Part shown: piece by piece, positions 15,823 to 24,048 of the stretch
Position numbering within the stretch: the stretch's first letter is position 1
Layout of the letters: each line of letters starts with the position of its first letter
From: Bacteroidia bacterium
GTDB lineage: Bacteria; Bacteroidota; Bacteroidia; CAIKAF01
Reading direction: 5' to 3'
DNA length: 64,000 nt
NCBI GenBank assembly: GCA_016742095.1
Contig: JACVCJ010000004.1
Span: 1 to 64,000, forward strand
The notes under the pieces: model-generated
What the model was told of the DNA's origin: nothing
Database searches by the model: none
Seen by the model: only the letters and a program-made list of their open reading frames with translations
Made by a program: the position numbers and the translations under genes

Positions 15823-16578
15823 TTGAAAACAGGAACTTTTATTAATAAACGACTGGAAGAGACTCAGGTGATTGACTTACTTATTGAGAACAGTATCTGT
15901 CAATATGGTAGTCTTAATTACTTTTATAATGTAACGAATGTTCCCAGAAAAGACGACCTCAAATTTGACAGATACTATATAACCAAAGAAATTCTCAGGC
16001 AGGAAATAGGGCTTGCACCTGGACAAAAGCCAGGCGATATTGACATTTTGATTATCCCTGCGTCTGGGGATAAAATTTTCTTTGAATTTTCGAGTGCATT
16101 TGAGTTGAAAGTCGTGAGACCAACCAATAAAGATTATAGAAAGAACTCAAATTCGTTAGGTACTACTCAGACATTGGGACTTATTAAAGATGGTTTCCCT
16201 TTGGTTGGCCTGATTCAGGTATGTATGAATGAACCCATAAACCCGGTTCATCTTCAATACTTACCAAATTTTGAAAATGTATCAGAAATTTTCACATTCG
16301 ATCCTTTCCCGATCTACAGCGTAGAAACACAATATAAAAGGGTTTTAAAAACCGATTTGCCTAAGTATGTCGGAATAAATATTTTTGGACTGAGTTTTAC
16401 GCAGGAGTTTATTATGGTAACTCAGCACTCTATGAAGTTTACAGGATTTCAAGAGGGCTATTTCAATCCCAACACAAAACAGTCAACCATTAAAAGTATC
16501 GAAAATCATTTCAAACAACATAGAGAGCTCTATATAGAGAAGGTAAATACTCCCACCTCTCAAAACATAAGAGATTAG
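15823..16578 (+). CDS. AT-rich orphan protein with a PD-(D/E)xK-nuclease-like motif
   Basis: A 251-residue protein in DNA clearly richer in A and T than its neighbours. Residues 71-96 show GDIDIL, a short spacer, then FFEF and FELK, which fits the D...ExK core of the PD-(D/E)xK nuclease fold (D72/D74, E94, K96). No restriction partner or methylase is next to it. The start is uncertain: the frame opens with TTG at 15823, and the nearest ATG (15804) is out of frame and short. It may be an acquired orphan endonuclease or a fold relative without activity; I cannot name a family. Confidence 0.6.
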   Translation: MKTGTFINKRLEETQVIDLLIENSICQYGSLNYFYNVTNVPRKDDLKFDRYYITKEILRQEIGLAPGQKPGDIDILIIPASGDKIFFEFSSAFELKVVRPTNKDYRKNSNSLGTTQTLGLIKDGFPLVGLIQVCMNEPINPVHLQYLPNFENVSEIFTFDPFPIYSVETQYKRVLKTDLPKYVGINIFGLSFTQEFIMVTQHSMKFTGFQEGYFNPNTKQSTIKSIENHFKQHRELYIEKVNTPTSQNIRD

Positions 16579-16885
16579 TTAGAATGAACAAATAACTATT
16601 ATGGATAGGCTTATCTTAATTCATAAGGATTTAATAGTGGAAGTAATGCTTTGCTTCCGGATAAATTTATTTAACACCACACAAAAAACCCCTACAAGTA
16701 GGGGTCAAGAGGGATATAGAGAGGGCTTAAAGCCCTACAAAGTTGCGCATTTCTGTGGAATACACAAGAAGGTTTTATGAACAATGCGTATACGCAAAGG
16801 TACAGCAGTTTGTGAAGTAAGGATGTGTAACATTCTGAAAATCAGTAGTCGATCGTCGAAGCGATTGGGCCTTTGTGACGGAAAA
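16579..16885. other. AT-rich intergenic stretch with two short hairpins
   Basis: No gene is seen in these 307 bases. A perfect hairpin ACCCCTA-caag-TAGGGGT sits near 16688-16705, and an imperfect one, AGGGCTT / AAGCCCT, near 16724-16738. The first could terminate transcription from 15823; neither is followed by a clear T-run. Confidence 0.5.
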
Positions 16886-17245
16886 TTACCATTCAAAGAA
16901 ACGGCGCGCGAACCAGAAACCCAGGAAAGGCAGGACAATAGGGCCGGGGGCCATTAACAGCAGTTGGGGTATGTTGAAACGGGCTGCGTATAAGGCTATG
17001 TACAGCGCCGGTATCAGGAACAGGATGATCCAGCGGCGGTTGTTCTGTTTCTTCAGGTCGATACCTTTCCAGGTGTAAGCCAGTAGTATGCCGCAGGAGA
17101 GGATAAACAGGATAACGCCCAGCAATACCAGGGGAAAATAGCCGTCGGGCAGGGTTGCAATGAACGGTGCGCATAATACACTCACCAGGGCTATGTACAA
17201 CAGGGTAATACCCAGGCCCATATAAAGTTTGTTCTGGTCACTCAT
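16886..17245 (-). CDS. Four-helix integral membrane protein, unknown function
   Basis: The 119-residue protein is mostly hydrophobic with four likely transmembrane helices (about 9-30, 36-57, 70-89, 93-112) and a basic cytoplasmic loop (KGIDLKKQNNRRW). It overlaps the upstream gene at 17242-17598 by 4 nt (ATGA), so the two are co-translated. No named family is recognised. Confidence 0.75.
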   Translation of the reverse strand: MSDQNKLYMGLGITLLYIALVSVLCAPFIATLPDGYFPLVLLGVILFILSCGILLAYTWKGIDLKKQNNRRWIILFLIPALYIALYAARFNIPQLLLMAPGPIVLPFLGFWFARRFFEW

Positions 17246-17598
17246 CGGTACGGAAAATAAATGAAACCGCCCCCGTCGTCGCCGATGGCCAGTACGCAGG
17301 CATGTGTTCTGGGACTTTTGTAAGATGCCACGAACATTTTGGCTTTTTCGGCCTCGATGATGCGGGCTTTGATCAGGTCTTCGGCTGTGCTGGCCGTAAT
17401 AAAGTAGCCGTCCAGGTCGTCTTCGGTAAAACGGTCGGAGATATTCTCCCCCAGCGCTACCGGCTGCCGGCTCAGGATAAATACGGGGAAATTGGAAATA
17501 TTATCGTCGAGTATGGCCGCAGCGCAACTTTGTAGTTCGCTCCAGGTACGCTGAAGAACCGCTTCAGCCTGCTCTGTCCAGGTACTGTTTTCTTGCAC
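17242..17598 (-). CDS. Small conserved-looking cytoplasmic protein, unknown function
   Basis: A 118-residue protein without signal or membrane helices. It has an N-terminal amphipathic helix and a mixed alpha/beta body with an FITASTAEDLIKARI segment, and ends in a Gly-rich strand (GDDGGGFIYFPYR). It is the first gene of a pair with the four-helix membrane protein 16886-17245, with overlapping stop and start. I do not recognise the family; the pairing suggests a cytosolic partner of the membrane protein. Confidence 0.7.
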   Translation of the reverse strand: MQENSTWTEQAEAVLQRTWSELQSCAAAILDDNISNFPVFILSRQPVALGENISDRFTEDDLDGYFITASTAEDLIKARIIEAEKAKMFVASYKSPRTHACVLAIGDDGGGFIYFPYR

Positions 17599-17634
17599 GG
17601 CGCAAAGGTAATACTAATTCAGTACTTCCGGATA

Positions 17635-17664
17635 CGAAAAAACGGCAAAGTTGCCCTTGCCGTT
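17635..17664 (-). terminator. Rho-independent terminator after the OmpA-family gene
   Basis: Read on the minus strand, AACGGCAA and TTGCCGTT pair around a short loop and are followed by a T-run (17640-17635). It lies 36 nt after the stop of 17700-18620. Confidence 0.75.
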
Positions 17665-17699
17665 CCTTATATTATATTGCAAACGTAGTAGTAAGTCGT

Positions 17700-18620
17700 T
17701 TATTCGCCTTTGATGAGTTTCATCAGTTCGTCCAGTCTCGGTTCGATGATGATCTCCGTACGGCGGTTCTTCGCGCGGCCTTCCTTGGTCTCGTTGGTGC
17801 CTACGGGAATAAATTCGCCGCGACCGGCCGGGGTAATGCGTTTGGGATCGATGTTGCGGTTCTCCAGCAGGATCTTGGTCACCGAAGCGGCACGCAGTAC
17901 GCTCAATTCCCAGTTGTCCTTAATGGGGCCGCTGCCGCTCAGGGGCACGTTATCGGTATGGCCTTCCACCACCACCTGCAGGCTGGGGTCCGATTCCAGT
18001 ACCTTGCCCAGTTCGGTCAGGGCCATCTGTCCGTCGCGGTTCACTTCGGTCTTACCGCTGGCAAACAGCAGTTTTTCATCCATCGATACATATACGCGGC
18101 CGTCTTTTTCGTATACGTTCAGACCTTTATCGGTATAGCCTTTCAGGGCTTTCAGCAGCTTATCGCGCAGCTGGGTAACGGCATCGCGCTGGGCCTGTAA
18201 GATATCTTCCAGTTCTTTTACGCGTTTTTCGCGCAGGCGCAGGTCATCTTCCAGCTGACGCAGGCGGTTCTCTTTATCGTTGAGCTCCTGCAGCAGTTTC
18301 TGGGCTTCGGATTTATTGCTTTTCAGCTTGCCTTCATAGGCTTTCTGCAGTTCGTCGCATTCTTTTTTCAGGCGGTCGTATTCGCCCTGCAGTTCAATCA
18401 GGTCGTTCTTAAAACGGGTGCGGTCGCGGTCGTACTCCTGGGCGGCCGTCAGCAGGGAGTCGTTCATGCTGCGGGCACGGGCCAGGGCTTTTTCCGCCTT
18501 TTCCTTTTCTTCAAAGAACAGATCGCGTTGCTTCGTCATCTCGGCCATTTTCTTCTTGCTTACGCAGGAACCCAGCGAAAGCAGGGACAATATGCCCAGG
18601 CCTAACAGTAATCTTCTCAT
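17700..18620 (-). CDS. OmpA-family lipoprotein with coiled-coil stem
   Basis: The 306-residue protein begins with a lipoprotein signal ending in LLSLGSC. Residues about 25-165 are a long charged coiled coil (heptads rich in Glu, Lys, Leu). The C-terminal OmpA domain (about 185-300) carries the peptidoglycan-binding signature: VEGHTDNVPLSG, NWELSVLRAASV, GRGEFIPVGTNET and NRRTEI. Such proteins anchor the outer membrane to the wall, or serve as stators in a MotB-like layout; the coiled stem here favours a spacer role. The start at 18620 gives the lipobox; 8 more residues upstream are possible but unlikely. A terminator follows. Confidence 0.92.
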   Translation of the reverse strand: MRRLLLGLGILSLLSLGSCVSKKKMAEMTKQRDLFFEEKEKAEKALARARSMNDSLLTAAQEYDRDRTRFKNDLIELQGEYDRLKKECDELQKAYEGKLKSNKSEAQKLLQELNDKENRLRQLEDDLRLREKRVKELEDILQAQRDAVTQLRDKLLKALKGYTDKGLNVYEKDGRVYVSMDEKLLFASGKTEVNRDGQMALTELGKVLESDPSLQVVVEGHTDNVPLSGSGPIKDNWELSVLRAASVTKILLENRNIDPKRITPAGRGEFIPVGTNETKEGRAKNRRTEIIIEPRLDELMKLIKGE

Positions 18621-18835
18621 AATTCGTCCTGATATTTTATACAAAGGAACGCTTATCTGTATATGCCCTGCGGGCCCTTTGCCTGTTTTTTTACACGAGT
18701 GCAGGTTAATATTCTGATCATTTGAGCTTTTGCGCTCATTTTCCCAGCTTTGGGATGGGGTGTATATTTCGTCTCTGCTGCGAACGGATGTCTTTGTATG
18801 GCGTTTTTTATATCTTTAAGAAACAAACATCGCCT

Positions 18836-19777
18836 ATGTATAGCTCACCCATACTTTTCCGCTTTTTCCTGGCATTTGTCTTCACAGGCCCTTTTTTCAA
18901 GCTATTTGCACAGTCTTCCATTCCCGATTTCAGGAGGGTGGGCATGGCCGAATATTTCATCGCCGCCGGTGCCTATGAGCAGGCATTGCCTTACCTGGAC
19001 TCGGTAACGGTCAATAAGGTCTATACGCCGCTCGAACACCTGTCGGCAGCCCGTGCATACCTGAAGCAAGGCTATCCCGAAAAAGCCCGTTCGCATGTGT
19101 TAGAGGCCGCATCCAAAGGATACAGCTATGCATGGTTCAGCGCGGGCAGTAAAAACCAGGAATTGAAAACACTTTGTACCGAAGAAGAGTACCAGGACGT
19201 TTACGTGAAAAGCCGCGATGAAAAGGTAGATATAGAGTTGTATGCGGAATTGCGTTCTATGTTCGACCTGGACCAATATATGCGCAACCGCTGGATACGT
19301 TCCCGCATGCGCGATTCCGTCTGGCTGCGGGAGTTCCGGAAGCTGGATTCACTACATGCCGGGCGTATTAAGGGAATTATAGAGACGCAGGGCTGGATCG
19401 GGCATAAACACCTGCTGCTGGAGCAGTATTTTACCGTCCTCTTTTTGCATATCTCCGCGGAAACTTTTGATCCTGAGACATTTGAAAAATACCGGAAACT
19501 GCTCTGGACCGAAGTGGAAAAAGGCCACCTGTCCCCGGGCAATTATGCTATGTGGGTAGACCGGCAACGTATATTTACCTTTGAACAGAAAGGCATCTAC
19601 GGTGCATTCTGGAAAATGGGGCCGGACGGGGACGAACTGGCCGAAGTAGAGTCCCCGGAACAGATCGATTCGCTGAGGCGGTCCATAGGCCTGCTGTCGT
19701 TAAAAATGTATATAGAACAGCGCAGGGCACAGGGCAAAAAACTCAGGTTCCCGGACTGGTACAAGGCAAAAGAATAA
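18836..19777 (+). CDS. Secreted DUF6624-type protein with TPR-like N-terminus
   Basis: The 313-residue protein has a signal peptide (about 1-24, ending LFAQS). Residues about 30-110 are helical and TPR-like (YEQALPYLDSV, AARAYLKQGYPEKARSHV). The C-terminal half fits the DUF6624 pattern: MFDLDQYMRNRW, ...LDSLHAGRIKGIIETQGWIG, then a helical pair with HIS and a C-terminal DRQRIFTFEQKGIYG. Function unknown; these proteins are common secreted or periplasmic proteins in this phylum. The start at 18836 is preferred over the longer frame because of the signal peptide. It converges with folP. Confidence 0.8.
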   Translation: MYSSPILFRFFLAFVFTGPFFKLFAQSSIPDFRRVGMAEYFIAAGAYEQALPYLDSVTVNKVYTPLEHLSAARAYLKQGYPEKARSHVLEAASKGYSYAWFSAGSKNQELKTLCTEEEYQDVYVKSRDEKVDIELYAELRSMFDLDQYMRNRWIRSRMRDSVWLREFRKLDSLHAGRIKGIIETQGWIGHKHLLLEQYFTVLFLHISAETFDPETFEKYRKLLWTEVEKGHLSPGNYAMWVDRQRIFTFEQKGIYGAFWKMGPDGDELAEVESPEQIDSLRRSIGLLSLKMYIEQRRAQGKKLRFPDWYKAKE

Positions 19778-19787
19778 AAAAAGGTTT

Positions 19788-20627
19788 TTATATCTGTTTA
19801 CCCGCCTGCTGCGTCCGCAGGTAGATCCCGCGGCATTGCCGGGCGGCTTCCACATCGTGTACACGCAGTATCTGTGCGCCTTTCTGCAGGCAGATCATGT
19901 GCAGGGCCGTGGTGGCGGGCAGACTTTCCGCAGCCGTGGTGCCGGCTGTTTCAAAGACCATACGCTTGCGCGATACGCCGGCAAGTACCGGGTAGCCCAG
20001 GCTTTGCAGCAGGGGCATTTCATGCAGCAGGCGGTAACTTTCATCTGCCGATTTCGAGAACCCGAACCCCGGGTCCAGTATCAGATCCTGTACGCCGGCG
20101 GCTTTGGCCTTTTCGGCCTGCGCGCTCAGGTACAGCATCACTTCTTCGGTAATGTGGCCTTTTACCCGGGCGCTGTGCATGGTATCAAAATGGCCTTCCA
20201 GGTGCATCAGTACCAGGGGAGCGCGGTATTGTGCGGCCAGGGCAAACATTTCGTTGTGCCATTGTCCGCCCGAAATATCGTTAATGATCCCGGCGCCCAG
20301 CTGCAGGGCTTTTTCAGCGATCTCCGGCCGGAAGGTATCCACGGATAGGGGCAGTTCGGGGAATGCCTGGTGCAGGATATCCACGGCGGGCAGCAGGCGT
20401 TCCGCTTCTTCCGCAGCGCTTACAGGTTCGGCCTTCGGACGGGTGGAAACGGCTCCCAGGTCGATGATCGCGGCTCCTTCCGAAAGCATGCGGCGGGCCT
20501 GCTCAACCAGGTCTTCCTGACGTACGCGGCTGCCGGCAAAAAAACTGTCGGGCGTCAGGTTCAGAATGCCCATGATGGCCGGTTTTTCCAGTGTAAAAAG
20601 TTCGCCCCGGATGTTGAGTGAATGCAT
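19788..20627 (-). CDS. folP: Dihydropteroate synthase
   Basis: The 279-residue cytoplasmic protein has the DHPS signatures MGILNLTPDSFFAGSR (pterin loop), DLGAVSTRPKAEPVSAAEE (loop 2), PLSVDTF, INDISGG, LILDPGFGFSKSADESY and a C-terminal LRVHDVEAARQ. It condenses 6-hydroxymethyl-dihydropterin pyrophosphate with p-aminobenzoate in folate synthesis and is the sulfonamide target. Length and motifs are normal, with all expected pterin-site residues visible. A small two-gene unit (20665-21363) lies directly upstream on the same strand, separated by 37 nt. Confidence 0.96.
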   Translation of the reverse strand: MHSLNIRGELFTLEKPAIMGILNLTPDSFFAGSRVRQEDLVEQARRMLSEGAAIIDLGAVSTRPKAEPVSAAEEAERLLPAVDILHQAFPELPLSVDTFRPEIAEKALQLGAGIINDISGGQWHNEMFALAAQYRAPLVLMHLEGHFDTMHSARVKGHITEEVMLYLSAQAEKAKAAGVQDLILDPGFGFSKSADESYRLLHEMPLLQSLGYPVLAGVSRKRMVFETAGTTAAESLPATTALHMICLQKGAQILRVHDVEAARQCRGIYLRTQQAGKQI

Positions 20628-20664
20628 GTGTCAAAGATAGAAAATGCTCCGTCTACCAGACAAT

Positions 20665-20832
20665 TCATTTCTGCGAAGAACCCCTGGCTTTGGAGTGAGG
20701 TTTTTCGGCCTCTTTTTTTATTTCTGCTTTGCGTTTACGGATGTAGAGGCTCATTTCTTCCTCTTCCACTTTGCTAAGCGGAACACTCTTAATGATAAAA
20801 TCGACACCTTTCGGTTCTTTGATGATTCCCAT
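20665..20832 (-). CDS. 55-residue antitoxin-like small protein
   Basis: The short gene starts 3 nt after the stop of 20836-21363. Its product begins MGIIKEPKGVDFIIKS, followed by a charged helix with EEEEMSLYIRKRKAEIKK and a basic Ser-rich end. I recall similar short KEPKGVDF proteins next to GNAT-like genes in other Bacteroidota; by size, charge and order (larger gene first) the pair resembles a toxin-antitoxin module, but this is inference. The frame is the same as the upstream gene, so stop read-through would fuse them; the own ATG makes a separate gene more likely. Confidence 0.65.
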   Translation of the reverse strand: MGIIKEPKGVDFIIKSVPLSKVEEEEMSLYIRKRKAEIKKEAEKPHSKARGSSQK

Positions 20833-20835
20833 TTT

Positions 20836-21363
20836 CTAAACTTTAAAGTATTGGTTTATAAGTCGGGTAGCAGCTATAGAATCAATGATCATACGATGTC
20901 CGCCAAAATGCACAGCTCCCAGGGTCTTTTCATAGTGACGGATAAGATTGGTCTTTGAGTCAAAGGCCACAAAACCCTCAGCTCCTCTCTGAAAAGAAAC
21001 TTTGCAGGCAAAGGCCACAAGATTTCCGGCAACACCTTCGTAGAGCTTCTCTTCTCCTCTATTAAACGAAGCACTTTCTAAAAGGTTCATGAAAATGTGG
21101 TCCGGTTTTATAGATAAGCTTATCAGACCCTGAACTATATCGGAGTTGTGCTCGATACTGAGTTTGTAGACTTCCCGTTCAATATCAGCATATTCTTTTT
21201 TCCAGTCGAAATTCCAACCGGACTTCTTATGGATATGTTTGAGCTCATTATGATTAAGCAGGGATATCTCCGTAGGGAAACTATCTCCACTGATACGGTT
21301 CAGGATGGAATTTGTGAGTTTGTCTATTTCAAAATCGAGATATAGATCACTTTGCTTTCCCAT
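20836..21363 (-). CDS. GNAT-like protein of a small two-gene (toxin-antitoxin-like) unit
   Basis: A 175-residue cytoplasmic protein. Its C-terminal part (about 105-175) has GNAT-like traits: AGNLVAFACKVSFQRGAEGFVAFDSKT, then HYEKTLGAVHFGGHRM; the N-terminal part is charged and without a recognisable domain. The ATG at 21363 was chosen because the longer frame (to 21465) would overlap the divergent DUF1599 promoter. The pair is inserted between folP and DUF1599 and is slightly richer in A and T. Acetyl-CoA binding is not proven: no complete RxxGxG/A motif is seen. Confidence 0.7.
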   Translation of the reverse strand: MGKQSDLYLDFEIDKLTNSILNRISGDSFPTEISLLNHNELKHIHKKSGWNFDWKKEYADIEREVYKLSIEHNSDIVQGLISLSIKPDHIFMNLLESASFNRGEEKLYEGVAGNLVAFACKVSFQRGAEGFVAFDSKTNLIRHYEKTLGAVHFGGHRMIIDSIAATRLINQYFKV

Positions 21364-21478
21364 TTCTACAAAGATAATACCTGCCCCGCAGAATTGCCAA
21401 TGAAATATTCCGCTTTGCAGATCGCCGCAATTATTGTTTTTTTGTATAGCCTTAGCGGCATTCATTTATTCAGCTTAC

Positions 21479-22021
21479 ATGGAACATACACTGCAGCAAT
21501 ACGACAAGGTACTGGCGGAATGTACTTCGGTCTTCGTTAAGAAAATGAAGGATTACGGGCCTTCCTGGCGTATTTTCCGGGTGGGTTCCCTGGCCGACCA
21601 GATCTTTATCAAGGCCAACCGCATCCGCACCCTGCAGGAAGTGAAAGAAAGCCGCGTGGGCGAAGATACCCGTGGCGAATGGGTGGGCATCGTGAATTAC
21701 AGCATCATTGCCCTCATACAGATCGAACTCGGCTATTCCGCACAGCCTGATATCTCCGGCGAAGCGGCCGCGGAACTGTATACGAAATATGCCGCCGAAG
21801 CCCGCGACCTCATGACGCGCAAGAACCACGACTATGGCGAGGCCTGGCGCGATATGCGCATCGCTTCCTTTACCGACCTCATCCTGGTGAAACTGGCCCG
21901 CATCCGCCAGATCGGCGATAACGACGGACAAACCATCGCCTCCGAAGGCATCGACGCCAATTTTTACGACATCATCAATTATGCCCTTTTTGCCCTCATA
22001 AAACTGGATGAAGGAGTTTGA
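21479..22021 (+). CDS. DUF1599 protein with two internal copies
   Basis: The 180-residue protein contains the DUF1599 unit twice: MKDYGPSWRIFR..ADQIFIKANRIRTLQE in the first half and RKNHDYGEAWRDMR..DLILVKLARIRQI in the second, each followed by a GIVNYSIIALIQIE / DIINYALFALIKL helix. The family is near-universal in Bacteroidota, and a nucleotide-related role has been suggested. The protein is cytoplasmic. Start at 21479 was chosen because homology begins just after it. The next gene (acyltransferase) overlaps its end by up to 14 nt. Confidence 0.9.
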   Translation: MEHTLQQYDKVLAECTSVFVKKMKDYGPSWRIFRVGSLADQIFIKANRIRTLQEVKESRVGEDTRGEWVGIVNYSIIALIQIELGYSAQPDISGEAAAELYTKYAAEARDLMTRKNHDYGEAWRDMRIASFTDLILVKLARIRQIGDNDGQTIASEGIDANFYDIINYALFALIKLDEGV

Positions 22022-22892
22022 GGGTAATATGGGATTCCGCGCCAGGCTGGTGTATGCGCTCTTTGTAGCCGTAGCCTCCCTGCCGTTCTTCTTCTGGTAT
22101 GCCCTTTCGGACCTGCTGGCTTTTGTATTGCGCGTAGTGGTAAAATACCGCCGCGACGTGATCTACGAGAACCTGCGCGGTTCCTTCCCGGAGAAAGGTC
22201 CTGAAGAGCTGCGCCGCCTGCAGAAACGCTTCTACCGCAATTTCTGCGATACCCTGGTGGAAAGTGTGAAACTGGCCGGCATATCCAAAAGGAATTTCGA
22301 AAAACGGATACACTGTACCAATCCGGAAGTTTTTGAGGCCCTGAAAGCGCAAAACCGCAGTGTAATGGCCATGGAAGGCCATTTTGCCAACTGGGAATGG
22401 CCGGGGATCCACATCTGCTGCGATTACAGCTTTTTTAACCTGGTTATCTTTCAGCCCTTTAACAATAAGGTGTTCGGCCGGGTGCTGTACGAACTGCGCT
22501 ACAAACTGCCCACCCGCCGCAGCGGATGGCTTACGCCCGCCAAGGATACGATACGCAATATGATGCGGGCCCCGCAGCCCAACCGCACCGTAATGCTGGC
22601 CGATCAGTCGCCGAGCCGCACCGCTTTTGTCCGTGTGCCTTTCCTGAACCGCGATACGGCTTTTTGGAACGGTCCGGCCCGAATTTCAAAGAAACTGAAA
22701 CTGGCCGTGGTATTTGTAAAGCCCCGGCGCCTGAAACGCGGTTATTTTGAATACAGCCTGGAACTGCTCTGTGAAGATGCCTCGCAGTGGACCGAGGAAC
22801 AGCTGACCGCTGCCTATGCGAATGCGCTGGAGCGCGCCATCCGTGAGTCGCCGGCCGAATGGCTGTGGAGCCATAAACGCTGGAAATTCTGA
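22008..22892 (+). CDS. LpxL/HtrB-type lipid A acyltransferase
   Basis: The 294-residue protein belongs to the lysophospholipid acyltransferase superfamily. An N-terminal membrane anchor (about 15-40) is followed by the catalytic H-x4-E form within MEGHFANWEW, then MLADQSPSR, and the typical PVxFLNR / FWNGPARISKK region. It transfers secondary acyl chains to lipid A at the inner membrane. The frame begins at 22008, overlapping DUF1599; an ATG at 22029 just after that stop is an equally good start, 7 residues shorter. A GT2 gene follows after 59 nt. Confidence 0.9.
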   Translation: MKEFEGNMGFRARLVYALFVAVASLPFFFWYALSDLLAFVLRVVVKYRRDVIYENLRGSFPEKGPEELRRLQKRFYRNFCDTLVESVKLAGISKRNFEKRIHCTNPEVFEALKAQNRSVMAMEGHFANWEWPGIHICCDYSFFNLVIFQPFNNKVFGRVLYELRYKLPTRRSGWLTPAKDTIRNMMRAPQPNRTVMLADQSPSRTAFVRVPFLNRDTAFWNGPARISKKLKLAVVFVKPRRLKRGYFEYSLELLCEDASQWTEEQLTAAYANALERAIRESPAEWLWSHKRWKF

Positions 22893-22937
22893 GTGCAGAA
22901 ATATCCCCGCCGATACCTCAACTTTACGTTTAAAGAA

Positions 22938-22945
22938 TATCTTTG
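22938..22945 (+). promoter_or_regulatory. TATCTTTG -7 element next to a start codon
   Basis: An exact TAnnTTTG lies only 6 nt before the ATG at 22952. No clear -33 TTTG at 17-20 nt is seen. If used, the transcript would have a very short leader or none. Confidence 0.4.
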
Positions 22946-22951
22946 CACCTC

Positions 22952-23995
22952 ATGTACAAAACTCGCACAGATACCGCCGTGGTCGTCCTCAGTTACAACG
23001 GACGCAAGTATCATGAAGAGTTTTTTCCGCTGCTGGTGGCCGAAAGCGAAGGCCTGTACGACGTAGTTCTGATCGATAACGCCAGTACCGATGATACCCG
23101 CAGCTATGTGGAACAGCATTTTCCTTCCGTAAAGATCATTCACCTGCCTGTGAACAAGGGGTTTACAGGTGGATATGCCGCCGGGATCGAGCAGATCGAC
23201 GCGGCTTACCTGGTGCTGCTCAGCGCCGATTTTGAAGTGTCGCCGGGCTGGTTCCGACCCATGCATTCCTTTATGGAGGAACGCCCGGATGTGGCTGTGG
23301 TGCAGCCCAAGATCCTCTACCAGCGCGAAAAACACATGTTCGAATACGCCGGTGCCGCCGGTGGCTTTATGGACGGACTGGGTTATCCCTTCTGCCGCGG
23401 ACGTATCTTTTTTACTCTCGAAGAAGACAAACAGCAGTACCAGGAACCCATCGAGTGTTTCTGGGCCTCGGGCGGCTGCTTTTTTATACGTGCGGAACTG
23501 TTCCGCGCCTTTCATGGCCTGGAGCCCGATTTCTTTGCACACATGGAAGAGATCGACCTGTGCTGGCGCCTCAAGAACGCCGGGCATAAAGTGTACTGCA
23601 TACCGCAGTCGCAGGTATACCACGTGGGTGGCAGCGTTATTTCGTACGGAAGTCCGCAGAAAGCCTACCTGAATTTCCGCAATGGCCTGTTCATGCTGAT
23701 CAAGAACTACGGTACGGGCGAACTGCTCTGGAAATTGCCGGTGCGCCTGCTGCTGGACGTAGTAGCTGCCTGGAAAGGCCTGCTGAGCGGCAATACGGGC
23801 GAATTTATGGCCATTCTGCGCGCGCACCTGCATTTTATGAAAGGCTTACCGCTCTTCCTGAAAAAACGCCGGGCCGCCAAAGCACAGCGCAGTACGCCCA
23901 ATCGTACGGGCATCTATAAGCGCAGTATCGTGTGGGATTATTTCATACGCGGGCGTCGCACCTTCGATCAGCTGGACACCACGCGTTTCCGCTAA
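22952..23995 (+). CDS. Family 2 glycosyltransferase
   Basis: The 347-residue protein has a GT2 domain: VVVLSYNGRKY, VLIDNASTDDT (the DNAS nucleotide motif), LPVNKGFTGGYAAG, a metal-binding SADFE around residue 90, CFWASGGCFFIRAELF, and the catalytic HMEEIDLCWRLKNAG. C-terminal hydrophobic helices (about 245-300) probably anchor it to the inner membrane. This branch usually adds rhamnose or similar sugars to surface polysaccharide. It follows the lipid A acyltransferase, so a role at the cell envelope fits. A bidirectional terminator lies after its stop. Confidence 0.9.
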   Translation: MYKTRTDTAVVVLSYNGRKYHEEFFPLLVAESEGLYDVVLIDNASTDDTRSYVEQHFPSVKIIHLPVNKGFTGGYAAGIEQIDAAYLVLLSADFEVSPGWFRPMHSFMEERPDVAVVQPKILYQREKHMFEYAGAAGGFMDGLGYPFCRGRIFFTLEEDKQQYQEPIECFWASGGCFFIRAELFRAFHGLEPDFFAHMEEIDLCWRLKNAGHKVYCIPQSQVYHVGGSVISYGSPQKAYLNFRNGLFMLIKNYGTGELLWKLPVRLLLDVVAAWKGLLSGNTGEFMAILRAHLHFMKGLPLFLKKRRAAKAQRSTPNRTGIYKRSIVWDYFIRGRRTFDQLDTTRFR

Positions 23996-24003
23996 AAAAT
24001 AAA

Positions 24004-24030
24004 CCCCGGAAGTTCATCCCGGGGCCTTTT
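24004..24030. terminator. Bidirectional terminator between convergent GT2 and aminotransferase genes
   Basis: CCCCGG (24004-24009) pairs with CCGGGG (24019-24024), followed by CCTTTT on the plus strand and preceded by an A-run, so it can serve both genes. Confidence 0.75.
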
Positions 24031-24048
24031 CAATAGTATGTATCTCTT

